NCBI RefSeq assembly: GCF_010093815.1
Contig: NW_022985556.1
Location: forward strand, 690,941-754,940
Reading direction: 5' to 3'
DNA: 64,000 bases
From: Pseudovirgaria hyperparasitica
Taxonomy: Eukaryota > Ascomycota > Dothideomycetes > Acrospermales > Acrospermaceae
The notes below the pieces were generated by a model, which saw only the letters and a program-made list of their open reading frames with translations, was not told where the DNA came from and made no database searches. This document shows, one piece after another, positions 23,824-35,369 of the stretch (position 1 is its first letter; each line of letters opens with the position of its first letter). Made by a program: the position numbers and the translations under genes.

Positions 23824-24934
23824 ATGGCTCCTCGAAGACAGATCGCAGTTTCTAGCGACACAGACGATGTGCTCGTCGAGAGCAGCAGGGCTCCCCCTCC
23901 GTTACCAGCCTCAAAGCTTCCACCATTCATCCGATTTCCTTTGCTATGCATCATCAGCTTATCACTGAGCGCTCTTATGCTCACATTCATGGCTGATTTG
24001 ACTGGTTACGAACTTGCAAGGACCAGTAAAGTGATAGACAAAGACTACGAGACAGTCTGGGTCGTTGTTACCGGCGCCTGGAGGATTGTAGAATTGGCTG
24101 TGGGCTGGTATGGCGGCTATGATGGTACGTCTTATCCATGATTTTAGTTCACAGACTGCGTCTTGCAGCAGTGATGTGTTCAGAACATAAAACTTACCAG
24201 ACGTCGTCACAGATCTCGACATAGCCGCGCTCACCATTGTCACACACTACCCATATCTGTATCTCTTAAACACTTTCTACCTTCTTAGTTCGACTACGGC
24301 CACCGCTGCACTTGCAATCGATGTCCTCTCTATCTCCTTGCCTATCCGTCTATTACGACCACGTTCACCTACCCACTCGCCAAAGGCTACAGCGGCCGAG
24401 GTACCTGACAGGAATATCATCAACGATAGATCTATCATCTTTATAACAAGCTTCCTTGGATCCGGTATATATACCGTTATCATCTTGCTTGCGCTTCGTG
24501 TTGGACTCAACTCATTCCTGATCAACAATTTTGGTGACATTCCGAGCCTCGCGGCGCGCGATCTTACCAATGCTGCCAACCTGGTATTTATCTTCCTTCC
24601 AGTAGGCTGGGCCGTTCGTGAATTTATTCTCGATCCATCTCTGGGGTCTGAAGCTCAGCCCACTCTGAAAGACGTAGTAGACTCTGCTTTCAACCCTGCA
24701 ACCGCATCTCTTACCGAGACAATGGAACACAATGTTGGGAGCTTGAGCAAGCGAACTAAAGTCGTGTTCCGTAGAACGGCTCTACTCTCGACATTGGCCC
24801 TCGCGAACACCACAATCCAGGTGTTCACACGTGTGAAGGGCGCAGAGCTAGTGGGCGCAGTAGGATGGGCTGCGCTCTTTGCAATGCCTGCGTGGGTCGT
24901 CGGCGGCGCGTATCTAATTGTGGGAGATGCCTAA
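23824..24934 (+). CDS. Uncharacterised fungal multi-pass membrane protein
   Basis: I do not recognise a named domain. Two exons (23824-24124, 24201-24934) joined over a 76-nt intron (GTACGT...TACCAG) give 344 residues. They restore the frame as GGYDDVVTDLDIAALTIVTH. Six or so hydrophobic segments are visible: FPLLCIISLSLSALMLTF, VVTGAWRIVELAVGWYGG, LYLLNTFYLLSSTTATAAL, FITSFLGSGIYTVIILLAL, LVFIFLPVGWAVREFIL and AALFAMPAWVVGGAYLIV. The N-terminus is polar and Pro-rich. The regular spacing and good splice signals suggest a real conserved fungal gene. Function unknown. Confidence 0.75.
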
Positions 24935-25684
24935 GTAGAGTCAATGTGCATACATCAATGTTTAAGGCTCCTACTACGGGCAGTGAAGATATCCAAATGG
25001 TATATGACAGGTTTCATTTCAAGTCGAATATCTTCGCATCACAATGTCTAATACCATCTCTTTTCGCATTGCTTTCTTCTTCACCAATGGCGGAGGTGAT
25101 ATCATGTAAGATCCGAACCTAATAAATCGTGTATCAGTCTATTGACAACTCTATATGCAAGCAGACTGTAGTAGCACTATGCACTTCTGGCTCCAACCGC
25201 ACTTTCAAACGCAGTCTCTGGATGCCTTGAAACCTCCAAAATCTCGATTACCTATACTAAGGAACCCACCAAATTGTAGACCAGTACTGAGATTCAAGCT
25301 TTCAATGGGTTCGCGAATCTCGAAAACCTCAGATCGGGCCAACTTTTTTCAAGGGTTTAGCGTGGTAAATCCACTATCTGATGTCCCAGCTCCGACATCC
25401 CGAGTAGAAAAAGTCGTGAATAGTAGATCAAGTCACACGACTCTACGAGACTCTCTTAGCACATGGCTCGTAGGATCCCCATCTAGGACTCAATCATTCA
25501 ATATTCTAGAGGGCTGAAACGATTTTCTGGTCTATTGGCTACTACTGGATCAACGTTTGGACTAAAGTTGAATTCACATATTCCTAAAGAGGAGGCAAAA
25601 TGTGAGGTTGATATTGTGTTAGGACCTGCCTGTATTCAAGCTTGGGAGTAGTGTCAAAGCATTTTTCGAAAAAGAGAAACATTA
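24935..25684. other. Intergenic with possible eroded coding sequence
   Basis: An open frame at 25155-25517 (+) runs for 120 codons with Ser/Arg-rich content but no recognisable domain. It may be part of the same decayed gene as the kinase tail at 26.8 kb. I do not call it a gene. Confidence 0.3.
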
Positions 25685-26343
25685 TTATTTTATACGCGTA
25701 CGACACACAAATGACTCACGACCCCGGTGAAAGCATATTGGTGCTGCCGGGTACTCAGGCTTTCTCAGGGGTGGCACACATCCGATAGTATATCCGAGGG
25801 GGTTTTCGTTACCCCTGGTATACAGAGTTCTGGTCTCGTCAAGAGTGTTTTTTGAATTTTGGTTGCCACTTCTGCGGAACTGGTACCCTGAATTCTGCAG
25901 GCAGATGAGCGTTGGCTCAAGGTTGGTACCTAATGTCTCTGGGAAGTGGACTTTCCACTGCTTCTTGTTCAATAGCCAAAACTGCGGGTTATTCCAGCGA
26001 AATGGGTGCTCCTGGTCCTCTGGACCAATAATCTTGGTATTCTCGCTGTCAACATGAGTATGAGCCGAGACTGCCATTCCGTTCCCGCCTACACTACCTA
26101 TAAGTTATTCGTCATAGAATTTTGGAGCACACCCACGAAGGAGGAAGTTTGCTGTTATATGGTTCGATGATGGAATCAACTTGCCAGGAACACAGCTTCG
26201 AGTTTATCATGCGGTGTCATACGAATGCTGACACTTTCTGCCCCAAATCTGCTGGCAATCTCCCCAACAATCTTCTCGGTGAACTGCTCTATGACTTTGT
26301 CGATATTCTCGGAGCCAGGAATAATAGGAGGTTCGCACCTCCA
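25685..26343 (-). pseudogene. Hypothetical gene fragment, 5' part missing
   Basis: I do not recognise this protein. Two coding stretches with natural-looking composition can be joined. One is 26343-26137, starting WRCEPPIIPGSENIDKVIEQ and containing EIASRFGAESVSIRMTPHD. The other is 26093-25685, containing AVSAHTHVDSE and WNNPQFWLLNKKQWKVHFPE. They join over a 43-nt intron (GTGGGT...GTAG). A GTGAGT...CACAG pair at 26382-26344 suggests another exon upstream, but no open frame continues beyond it, because a stop lies immediately 5'. No domain, signal peptide or membrane segment is seen. It is either a short gene with an unplaced first exon or a remnant. Confidence 0.35.
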
Positions 26344-26781
26344 CTGTGATACTAATTGGCCCACTGGTATCTTGCGACTCACGGAGGTATGACTGACCTT
26401 TCATTTCGTGGATGGATAATGTTTTTGGTACAGTAGGAGTAGGCGCTAGCGATATCAGTGTGCTCTGTAAGCGAATGAAGGCAGCAACATGGGCGTCTTT
26501 TTGTACAAAATCTGTTAACCATTTGCTAATGTTACCTCACCACGCTCTATCACAGCCCAAGCCCCGGATTCATCACACGAAAGATATGCAATACAGACAA
26601 GCCAGTGTTGTGCTACTTTCCTGACGGTCACCGTCATATCATTCGCATAACAAGCCCGACGAATGAAAGCCAAGTCAACAAGGGAGCGGAGGCAAGAGAT
26701 GCAATCGGAACTGTCAAAAAGACTCAAAGCCGCATATTTCCTATGCGAGGAGCGTCAAGGAAATGAGGTGCAAGAGCTAGA

Positions 26782-26913
26782 TCCTATGATGCTGAGATGT
26801 GGAGAAAGTTTACTCTAGCCGATACTGACGGACTACACACAATTTTGGAGCCATTGCTTCGCACCGATGCAGATAGGAGAGTTAGCATCAAGGAAATTCT
26901 CAAATATCCATAG
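26782..26913 (+). pseudogene. Relic of a protein kinase C-terminal lobe
   Basis: The frame reads SYDAEMWRKFTLADTDG and then LEPLLRTDADRRVSIKEILK, followed by YP and a stop. This matches subdomain XI of Ser/Thr kinases, where the conserved Arg of LLxxDPxxRxSxxEIL is followed by HPW. Here the tryptophan codon position is TAG. No catalytic loop or glycine loop is found upstream in any frame, so only the tail survives. Downstream sequence to about 27.3 kb has short open stretches broken by stops. Confidence 0.4.
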
Positions 26914-27959
26914 CTCGGTAGATCTAAGATTCAGCACACTCCGTCTACATCGACAGGGGGAAGGGACCATTCAGGCTCGGAACGTACCGTCGTCGCAGAC
27001 AACATAGAGAAATAGTTTGAAGCAGTAGTCTGTACTACCAGAGATACTGAGGCGCGACCTTTGAGCGAGGCAAATCGGTATTCTAACACAGAGCACACAA
27101 TCGGGGAAGAATTTGAGGCATTCCACCTAGAGTCTCATTCCTTGAGACTCACATCACTGCATGGCGAAGCATCTGCAAGGCTCTAGGACAGGTCTCCAAC
27201 TGCCCGTGCCATAGACAGGACTGCTGAGATAATGCAAGGGTCTCTTTACCATATTCCTAGTCCATGAAGTCGATCGATGTCTCGATCCTACGCGAGCGGC
27301 ACTAATGTCGGGTAAGTCGACGTCGTCTGTCCTCATCGGCTCGCTGCTGAGGACGATTCTGAGTGAGCATGGAAGATCAGAGATTGAATGAGGAACAGAA
27401 GGTCACATGACTACAAACAACGCCACGCAAGACATAGAAGAAGAGTCTCCATTGAGCGGGCAATAATGAAAGATACTATGATATGGCCAGCCCAAATGCT
27501 AGATAGCTCGTATGCAAGCTAAAAGCTTATCAGTGTTGGACATGGATTGAGAACTCTGGAAGAGGCTCAGGAATCGAGTAGACCATGCATCATATTCATT
27601 TATACACAACGCACTGGTCACTGTGCCGTTATTCAATTGAAGCGAGCATAGCTCACCTGACACGACAATAACTCTCTTTACTAATGATTACGTTTGTCCA
27701 AGTCGATTTTACTTTGACGCTATGTCCTTTGTAATATTTGTCACCATCCGTTGATGAAAAACTATATTCGCGCCAGATGCATCCCATAATCGCTTCTCCT
27801 ATCATAACCTTCCAGCAAATATGATATAATAAAGAATCAACCCAATAAGAGCTTTGGCTTGTGCTCTAGAATACGATAACCCTAAAACAAACCTAAAGGC
27901 ACACCTGAATGCTCAAAAACGATGGAATCTAAAAGATTCGATCCCCTCAATCTCCAAAG
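26914..27959. other. Gene-poor interval
   Basis: Possibly eroded remains of the kinase gene up to about 27.3 kb. Nothing else is supported. Confidence 0.4.
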
Positions 27960-28085
27960 CAAAACTGCATCCCCGGGAATTGAACCCAGGGGCCCGTCGA
28001 GGGGCTGCAGAAACCGTTCCGCCCAATCGAGCGAGGTTTTTTTCTTTCGAGTGCGCGTTGGTGACCACTAGGCCATCAGTGCCGC
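27960..28085 (-). other. tRNA-like element (A and B boxes, no acceptor stem)
   Basis: On the minus strand, 28075-28065 is TGGCCTAGTGG (perfect A box) and 27986-27976 is GGTTCAATTCC (perfect B box). They are 78 bases apart, with CTCGAAA, typical of a serine CGA anticodon loop, about 15 bases after the A box. A T-stem pairs around the B box (CTGGG/CCCGG), and GTTTTG follows as a Pol III stop. The 3' half GGATGCA does not pair with the bases before the A box, and no D-stem forms. It is therefore a tRNA pseudogene, an intron-bearing gene I cannot fold, or a SINE head. The 3' end GATGCAGTTTTGCTTTGG resembles the element at 19.0 kb. Confidence 0.5.
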
Positions 28086-28846
28086 TGACTGAAAGTGTGC
28101 TTATTCTTGTAGATTATATTCGCGCCAATCCTGAGATTTAGCGAATAGGCAACAGTCTCACTGTCCAGACAGCCACCACAGCTTCGCAGCCACACTGACC
28201 CCTAGTGAACTATGACGTGCGTGAAACTGAAGCTGTGTCAAATGACTATGATGAAGTGCGCAATCACGGCGTTAAGTGTTTGCCCGTCACCCTTGAGCGC
28301 AACACGCGCAGATCTACAGCCCTTGGTACTCAACAATGTTACATTGCATATGTAGCTCTATACATAGGACTTATTGCGGTCGTTGGAGACGGTGAGCGAC
28401 TTGACGATATACACTATACATATATTCGATACCTAACATCCTGACGTGTGGTGATCACGACACGGTCAGTGATGTGTAAGAAGCGTGTCTGGTGACTTTA
28501 GATGAATGTGCGTTCTGCTCAAACACTACACCGAAGAAAATACACAGTGGTCACTCTCGGCACATAGTTTCCATCTAATCTTCTTTTGGGACGACAAAAA
28601 AAGCTTTGATCGTGTATGTTTGAATACGGAAAAGACAAGCAGAGAGTTAAGAAAGACTATAAGATACGGATTGACTCATACTTGGCTATCTTCAGCAGTA
28701 ATGACGGTGATGACACGTTGTAAACACTGAAACCAATCTATCAGGAAGCACAAGGTATGCTTCTCCATCTTCGACCGACTCGAGTATGAACCGCCTTGTC
28801 AGCCCGTAACCATCCTGCCCCCTTTACCAATTCCTGCTCCAAAATC
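28086..28846. other. Intergenic
   Basis: No gene is supported. It lies between the tRNA-like element and the 3' end of the hydrolase gene. Confidence 0.4.
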
Positions 28847-29724
28847 TTACTTTCTAGCGACTGTATCAATAAAGCTAGCGACATCGCCTGCGTGGCTGAT
28901 AGCACTCGCATGTCCACCCTTGACCTCGCCAGTCACCCATGCAAATTTAGATTCAGCCTGCACATTATCAAAGAAAGCATGTTGTGCGGCTGGCGGAATC
29001 GCGTTATCAACAGTGGCAAAGAGATAAGCACAGGGAACATCTTTCCACGGCGCATACTGGGCATTGGAGGTGAATGTGCCCGCCGCTGCGGACCGAATGT
29101 CAGGCAGCCAGTGTGCGGCATCAGCGTCAGACAAGTCGTTGAAAAAGACGTCTCGTGGGTTTTGTACGTCGAAATAGGCATCGTTTCCGGGCTTGTTGGG
29201 TCAGATCGACGAAGACAATGTTGGCAAGGTAGATGACTTACGTGTGGAACAATAAAGTCTGGTGACGGTCCGTCACCAAAGGATCCCAGAACATTGTTCC
29301 CAGGTTCAACGATGAAGGCAGTATGGTACACAGCTGCAACAACGCCTCCCTTGGACGAGCCCGCTTTCTTGACGAATCCTTCGATGGAGTCACTTCCTAC
29401 TAGTCCCCCATAAGAATGCATCACAACCACGATATCTCTTCCTGCATCGACTAATTTCTTGAGTTCCTTTTGTACAAGCGCTACATCATCACGGTGCGTG
29501 GCTGTTGGTGGCTCTATGATGTGATTGCTGATGAACTCAGGTGTGACAATGTCGCGGTAACCAGAGGAGCGTAGTGCGGAAGTAGTGACGTTCCAGAATG
29601 CCCTCGTAACCCAGGCACCATGAACAAGAACGATCGCTGGCTTTTTGGGATAACTTTCCAGCGCTGGAAGACCGAGAGCCAGCGGAAGTAGGAGAAAGTG
29701 TGTGAGAGTAGTGAACAGATGCAT
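28847..29724 (-). CDS. Secreted alpha/beta hydrolase
   Basis: A 275-residue alpha/beta hydrolase of the broad esterase-like group seen in fungi. The N-terminus is a signal peptide (MHLFTTLTHFLLLPLALGLP). Core features are AIVLVHGAWVTRAFWN (oxyanion-hole strand HGAW), DIVVVMHSYGGLVG with the nucleophile Ser in a HSYGG elbow where the first elbow glycine is replaced by Met, and a C-terminal GGHASAISHAG carrying the catalytic His. Two exons (29724-29242, 29191-28847) are joined over a 50-nt intron (GTAAGT, CTGAC branch, AACAAG). The longer frame read through the intron lacks the catalytic His and is a shadow. Substrate unknown. Confidence 0.88.
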
Positions 29725-30813
29725 GGTGAACGTTCTTCAGAAGTTCAAGCTGAGACTCTTGAGGATGAATATGCGATGACGAGAGTAGATTCGGTGCAAG
29801 GTAGCCTGGCAAAATCTTTTGACAAGTCGAGTGATCCGGTGAACGAGGTTCACTATCGTGAAATATATAGTCGTTTCGATCATGAGTTCACGGTATGCCT
29901 ATGCCGTTTTCACACCATCACTTGTCATGAATCTCGAATTAAGCCTCTCCCTGGTCGTCATCAATACGCTCGATAGCTGCTTAGAACCCTGCGATTCCAT
30001 CATCTTGTCTAGAATGAGCACTGGCCTGTGTAGGAAGAGCAACAGCGGTAAGAGGTCAGAACGCCATGTGAGATGTTGAACGCAGTCTCGATTGATGCAA
30101 GATTTGAGATGATTCCGCGAGCAAGGCAGTCGTCTCATTGCGCCTTGACATAATACGCACAGGATGCTGGAATACGCTGGCGCGCTAGAATAGTTCTATG
30201 CCAAGGTACAAGGTACACGCTTACAGATTTGTCACCTGCATGCGGAGAATTTGGGAAGGGGCGCGATCAGCCTTACTGAGGCTCACTCAGCCTCAACTTA
30301 AGGCTCCAAGTCAGGCTAGGCTGTTGACATCATCAAGGCCCCCAGACGCGCTCGTGTAAACGACATTTGCGATGGACCAGTTGCTTCTTTATCTTAGTCT
30401 GTCACACGTCAAGGCCAACTGTGATTGATGGGAAAGTATGTACCGGGTAGCAGATACGACCATCCAATACCACAAACTATGAAGCAGGTGCGTATTAGTA
30501 GTAGTGGGATTCATTAACCATCCACTCATCATTGCCTCAGGGTTAGTTTGATCTATCGCCGAAAGCACAATTCCGTGGGAAAGAACGAATAAGAGATGAA
30601 TTGAAGTCCAGACAACGAGACTCATGCCTATCGGTTTGTAATGCCATGTACCTGCTATCTTACTCCTGTACGCGCTCTGTTGAAGTCGCAGACAGAGTTC
30701 CAAGTTAGTTAAATGTCAGCCCAAAACTTTACATGCCCGCATTATGTTGAGATCACGTCTTCGCGATACCGCTATAAGCTTGAGTGCGTACTCTTAGCTT
30801 CGTTATTCCTTGC
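29725..30813. other. Intergenic, one unconvincing open frame
   Basis: A minus-strand frame at 30389-30703 encodes 104 residues with two hydrophobic runs (MSLVVWTSIHLLFVLSHGIV and LLHSLWYWMVVSATRYIL). It could be an exon of a small membrane protein, but nothing around it extends the frame. I do not call it. Confidence 0.35.
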
Positions 30814-33050
30814 TTACCCCTTCTTCCCCTGATTCTGCACCTCACCCCAGTAACTCCCACTCTCATTTCCAATCAATGATTTCCCATCCACCCACTCCTC
30901 TGGTACTTCGTCCTTTTTCTCCCACCCACTGAAACCCTCCTCATACAAATACTCTACTGCCGCCTTGCCCCGCAGCGCAATCTGCGCCGACAACCGCCAC
31001 GGCACATCCAACTTATCAAGCACAATTTCGCACAGCGCAAGCACACTCGGCTCCATGAAAACCTTAGATGTGATTACTTTCTCTAATTCAGCCGGATCCT
31101 TGGCCAATGCATAGTGTTCGTCGGGGCTCGGATGTTGGAATAGCGGCAGGATATGCTTGAACGCAAGGTTGTTGACGTCGTTGTACGGTTGGCGCGCGCC
31201 GTGTATGACACGTTCGATGGTGTAGCCTGAATTGTTTATCATGAAGACCACGGGTTTGACCCTGTCTCGATATGTAATCATGGTCCCCATCTCCTGCATT
31301 GTCAGTCCGAAACTGCCGTCACCTGTAACAAGGATCGTCCGGCCTCGGGGTTCGCCTTGCTCCGCAGCGAGTTCGTGCAGAGCGAGCTCTGCACCGAGTG
31401 CGGCGGGAGTGGCCCAGCCGATGCTACCATAGTATGTTTGAGTGAGCCAGCGGATTTGGGCCGGGAAAGCACAGTCTGAGAGACCGAAGGTTGGTGTGCC
31501 GGTTTCAGCGATAACGACGTCGTTTGGGCGGAGGAATTTGGTGAGTTGGTGCCATACGTGAGATTGGACGAGTCTGTCAGTGGGAGAGTTCTGGGGTGTG
31601 ACAATACCAGGTAAGAGTGGTATGTCGGGTTGTGTTGCGCATTTCGGCTCAGAGGCTACTAGGGCGGCGGTCAAGGGCTTTATGAACGTCTTAGGATATG
31701 TTTTCCCTTTGATCTTGGCAATATCAGTATGGAATTGCGTCAGTATCTCACACCCGTGGTAACTTACTATAACATCGAAAGGGCGTACATCAATGCTCTT
31801 CTGTGGATCAATTTTCCTCGTAAAACCACCCGTATTAGTATCCGCAGGTATGCTCCCAAACACAAGGACAAGATCATGGGTATGGAAAGCATCGGTCACG
31901 CCTGGTGCGCTTATCATGCCGTTGTACAGTCCAACATGATATTCAGCTGTCTCATCAATGATTGCCTTGCTCATGTTGGCACAGTAGACAGGAATATTGA
32001 GCTTCTCCGCCAGCTGTCTTGTCTCCTTCCCAGCACCATGTCTCTGGACTAAGCCATCTATGAATAAACATGGGCTCTGGGCTTTTGATAATTCCTCTAT
32101 AATGGCTGATACTGCAGTATCTTGAGCTGATATGTCGACTGGAAGAGATATGTCAATCGGAGCGTCTAAGAGATTGGCGGGTATTTGCTCCCAACACATA
32201 TCCAAGGGCATGAATATGTACACGGGACGTGACTGGATGAAACATTCTCTGATGACACGCTACAAGGTTCAGTCAATACGTTATTGTAATGCGAAATCGG
32301 CTTACATCGATTTCCCCAGGGGCTGTCTTTGGGTCCATCAGTATCGCAGAGGCCACGCGGGCGCCTTCTGACATCTTGCTGTACACCTGATGGTCTGGAT
32401 CGTTATCAATTGAGTGATGTATAAGCATTCTCTGCTTCTGCATCGCTCTTGTGGTCTGTCCTACGACATGTATAGTCTTGATTTGCTCGGAATAAGATCC
32501 AGCTACACCATTGATGGCGCTCATCTCACCTACCACGCATTAATACCTCTAGGAGAAAATTGAGGGGCATCTCATATACCGACTCCATGAGTAGTAACGA
32601 CTAGATTTGGGAAGTATTGTCAGCAGCAGTAAAGAGAACCCTTATAGGCTTTCATTGCACTCACAAACCCCAGGGGTACCTTTAACACGGGCGTACCCAT
32701 CTGCTGCATATGCGGCGTTCAACTCATTGGCGCTACTGACTACTAAGATTAGCATCGTTTCCTTATCGTCATTCAAGTAGCCATACCCCAATTGAGGCCT
32801 TCAACTTGAAAGATATAGTCTAATATCTCGAGGTTAAAGTCACCAGGGACACCCTGTCTGATATGAGCCATGACTTAGAAGCTGAGCTAGATAGATTGTG
32901 GCTCTATACCATGATAGTGCTCACTCCGATCTCTTTTATCCTGTTCCCTCGCGTGAATTAGCGCAAAAAGTGAATGTTATAGCATAATGAATATCGTTAA
33001 GCTAGAACACACCTTTTCCATAAATATAAGCCCAGCGGTATTGACGCCAT
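30814..33050 (-). CDS. Pyruvate decarboxylase-like ThDP enzyme
   Basis: A thiamine diphosphate-dependent 2-oxo acid decarboxylase of the PDC / indolepyruvate decarboxylase family, acting in the cytosol. Eight exons join to 615 residues, starting MASIPLGLYLWKRIKEIGVS. Exons: 33050-33013, 32940-32910, 32853-32787, 32739-32665, 32600-32580, 32529-32306, 32259-31768 and 31713-30814. Catalytic features are present: VPGDFNLEILDY, the activating Glu in SSANELNAAYAADGYAR, VTTHGVGEMSAINGVAGSYS, the His pair in LIHHSIDND, and the ThDP motif GDGSFGLTMQEMG ... INNSGYTIE. The last intron (31767-31714, GTAAGT...CAAG) is 54 nt without an in-frame stop, so retention would add 18 residues; splicing gives the family-like FDVIIKGKTYPKTFIKP. 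Pyruvate against aromatic 2-oxo acids cannot be told from sequence. Confidence 0.93.
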
Positions 33051-33597
33051 GATGCCAAATAAGTGGACAAAAAGATCAACAGTCTATCGTACAGGGGGAA
33101 AATATCATATGTGGTTATGCACGACGAAGAGAATGGTCTCCAGAAGCAGAAGGCAGCTGACAACAATTATAGCAACAAGGAATCAACAAGGGCCTTCCGA
33201 TATCGCGGGGTCAGATATTAGATTTCGATTTAATGCAGCGGCGCTACCCCGCTAGACGTGGTTGATGATTTGTGGCCGTGTTAGATAGTGTGGATCGTGC
33301 TATCAGGGTACTGGCAGACCATCCGGCTAGACCCGGGTTAGTGAGTGAATAATACGCTGCTCCTTAGACGTGCCATAGCAAACACAATTTGAAGAATATA
33401 ATGACCCAAGTCCCGCGCGCATTGCGAACCGTCGCAACGTCGTCACTTTCGCAGGCTATCTTCGTGGTACTCGAAGACCAATCGACATGGCGAATTTAGC
33501 TTATCCATCGCCAAATTGATATCGGTTATACCTAAGCCTACATGAGCTATACAGACCCCAGTGACGACTCGATCGTCACATCGCACTAATCCACATG
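33051..33597. other. Intergenic
   Basis: Lies between two genes of the same orientation and is taken as the promoter of the decarboxylase gene. No motif is evident. Confidence 0.4.
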
Positions 33598-34642
33598 CTA
33601 CAGATGCCCAGTAGAAGTAGTCGCCCCCTCTGCATCAGCAGCCTCGAAGGAAGCAAGTTTGAAATCGTAAGGTAGCTCAAACTGAGCCTTTGGATCTCCT
33701 TCAAAGGGCAAGAAATCTACAATGAGTGAGTCTTTGACTGCGAACACGGTATCATCCTTGATATGTTCGTCCCGACGGTCAAAGATCTGTGTTACTATTG
33801 GCCTATATCCGGGGGCGCTGACCTGTACAATCACGAATTAGCAACCTCGTATAGGCATTGTAAAAGACGAAGTAACATACAATAAAGTGAATATGCGCCG
33901 GTCTCATTGGATGCCTGTCCAGCAATTGTAGAAGCTTCCCACCCGGCCCATCATCTGGGATAGGATAACTTGTCGGGCGTAAGCAATAGAAGTCATATTT
34001 TCCATCCGGCCCCGTGGTGAACCGCCCTCGTAGGTTCATGTCCGGTTGGTCTGGATCTTGCTGTTCATACAAGCCGTTCGGAGCAGTGTGCCAGACGTCC
34101 AGCTCCGCGTTCTCAATTGGCTTTCCCGTATTGAAGTCTGTAACTGTGCCATGCATCCAGGTATGATCTCCATCCTCGATCCCAAACACTATTGTCTCGC
34201 CCATCTTGCGCTTAGGGGCATCTTTCCGCCAGAAGGGGCCAAGGATCGCGGTGGCCGTAGGAGCGTCGTTAGCTTCACCGGCGAGCGTGAATGTGACCTC
34301 ATCCACGAGAGACTCGAGGCCTATGATATCTGTGAGTAGCTGGGTCTCATTGCGCTTATCGTCTGACATTTTGCCAGCCTGGTTGATCTACGCAGGGGTT
34401 AGCTGTGCTCTTGCTCGAGATATTCGCGGTCGCGAGGATCATACAAAGTCAATACCAGCCATCCATTCGTCCATGGTAATCTCATTCTCGCGGACAAAGT
34501 CATGCATGTGCTGTATCATACTTGAAATGACTTGCCGCATACGCGGCGATGTTTTTGGACCAGTGGCATCAATGACACTCTGAGTAAAATTTGGGTCGAA
34601 CTTGTGCTGCTTAGAAGCACCATTGGTAGAGTTAGTTGCCAT
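33598..34642 (-). CDS. Intradiol ring-cleavage dioxygenase (catechol/hydroxyquinol 1,2-dioxygenase type)
   Basis: A non-haem Fe(III) enzyme that cuts a catechol or hydroxyquinol ring between its two hydroxyls. Three exons (34642-34445, 34387-33881, 33822-33598) give 309 residues. An N-terminal helical dimerisation domain (RMRQVISSMIQHMHDFVREN ... LESLVDEVTF) precedes the catalytic barrel. All four iron ligands are visible: Tyr in NGLYEQQDPD, Tyr in the YDFYCLRPTSYPIP segment, and both His of RPAHIHF. ILGPFWRKDAP, typical of the catechol and hydroxyquinol subgroup, is present. Introns are 57 and 58 nt with clean signals. No signal peptide, so it is probably cytosolic. It lies upstream of the decarboxylase gene on the same strand, which may hint at shared use in aromatic catabolism. 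Confidence 0.93.
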
Positions 34643-35369
34643 GACTGAGAAAGCTGAGTTGTGTGCAATCTGGATGAGGATGATATAGTGATGATCAAGC
34701 GGAGGCTCTCAAGGAGAATGGATTGTGACTGCCTGGCTGCTTTGATTTCCTCGACCTAGACTTTATTTATATTGAGCAAGCTAGGACTCTGTGCACTTTA
34801 CCCTGCGGCCTGAGCGCTTTCTTTGTGGTCAGGTCATTCCAACGGCATCAGGCGATCACGGTAATACGCCCTCTTTAAGCCTGCGGAGAGGGAGTTGCGG
34901 GGCAATTCCATCCACGCATCGTCGGATGCTGCACCATGACAGCTCGGTCCGCGGACACGGAGATTGAAACAGCATCCGCTGGAGATACAAGCTGTTTGAG
35001 CTCCATTCAAATCCAAGGCTATAGGTCGGCTTTATGTTATGAGAAGTAATTAGGTATTCAAAAGGTGCAACGCGAGGTGTGTCATTGTGGGTAAATGCTT
35101 GTCCTAGAAATCTTGAAATGAACAGCCAGTAAGAGAGCTGTAGTAGTAAGCCGTTAGAGCAAGGAACATGATGCCCCGCTGCGGGTAAACAGCCCTTTTT
35201 TTTGGCTGGGCAGTATTAGACAATAGGTAGCTAAGGTACTATGCTGCAGATGAGCATGTTAAGCTTAGCCGCGATCACGTGTCTTGCTGAATCGCGCTTC
35301 GACAGCAATTGAACCTCAACACCAAGAATGACGATATAGCGTCCATTGCATCCCAACACATCACTCACA
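34643..35369. promoter_or_regulatory. Divergent upstream region, dioxygenase and NDUFS5 genes
   Basis: About 730 bases between divergent starts. TTTATTTATA near 34761-34770 could serve as a TATA element for the dioxygenase gene. No coding sequence is seen. Confidence 0.4.

Noticed and set aside
30265-30320. Repeated AGGCT/AGCCT motifs that could form a hairpin
   Set aside because: Short and irregular; no element ends or coding sequence are associated.
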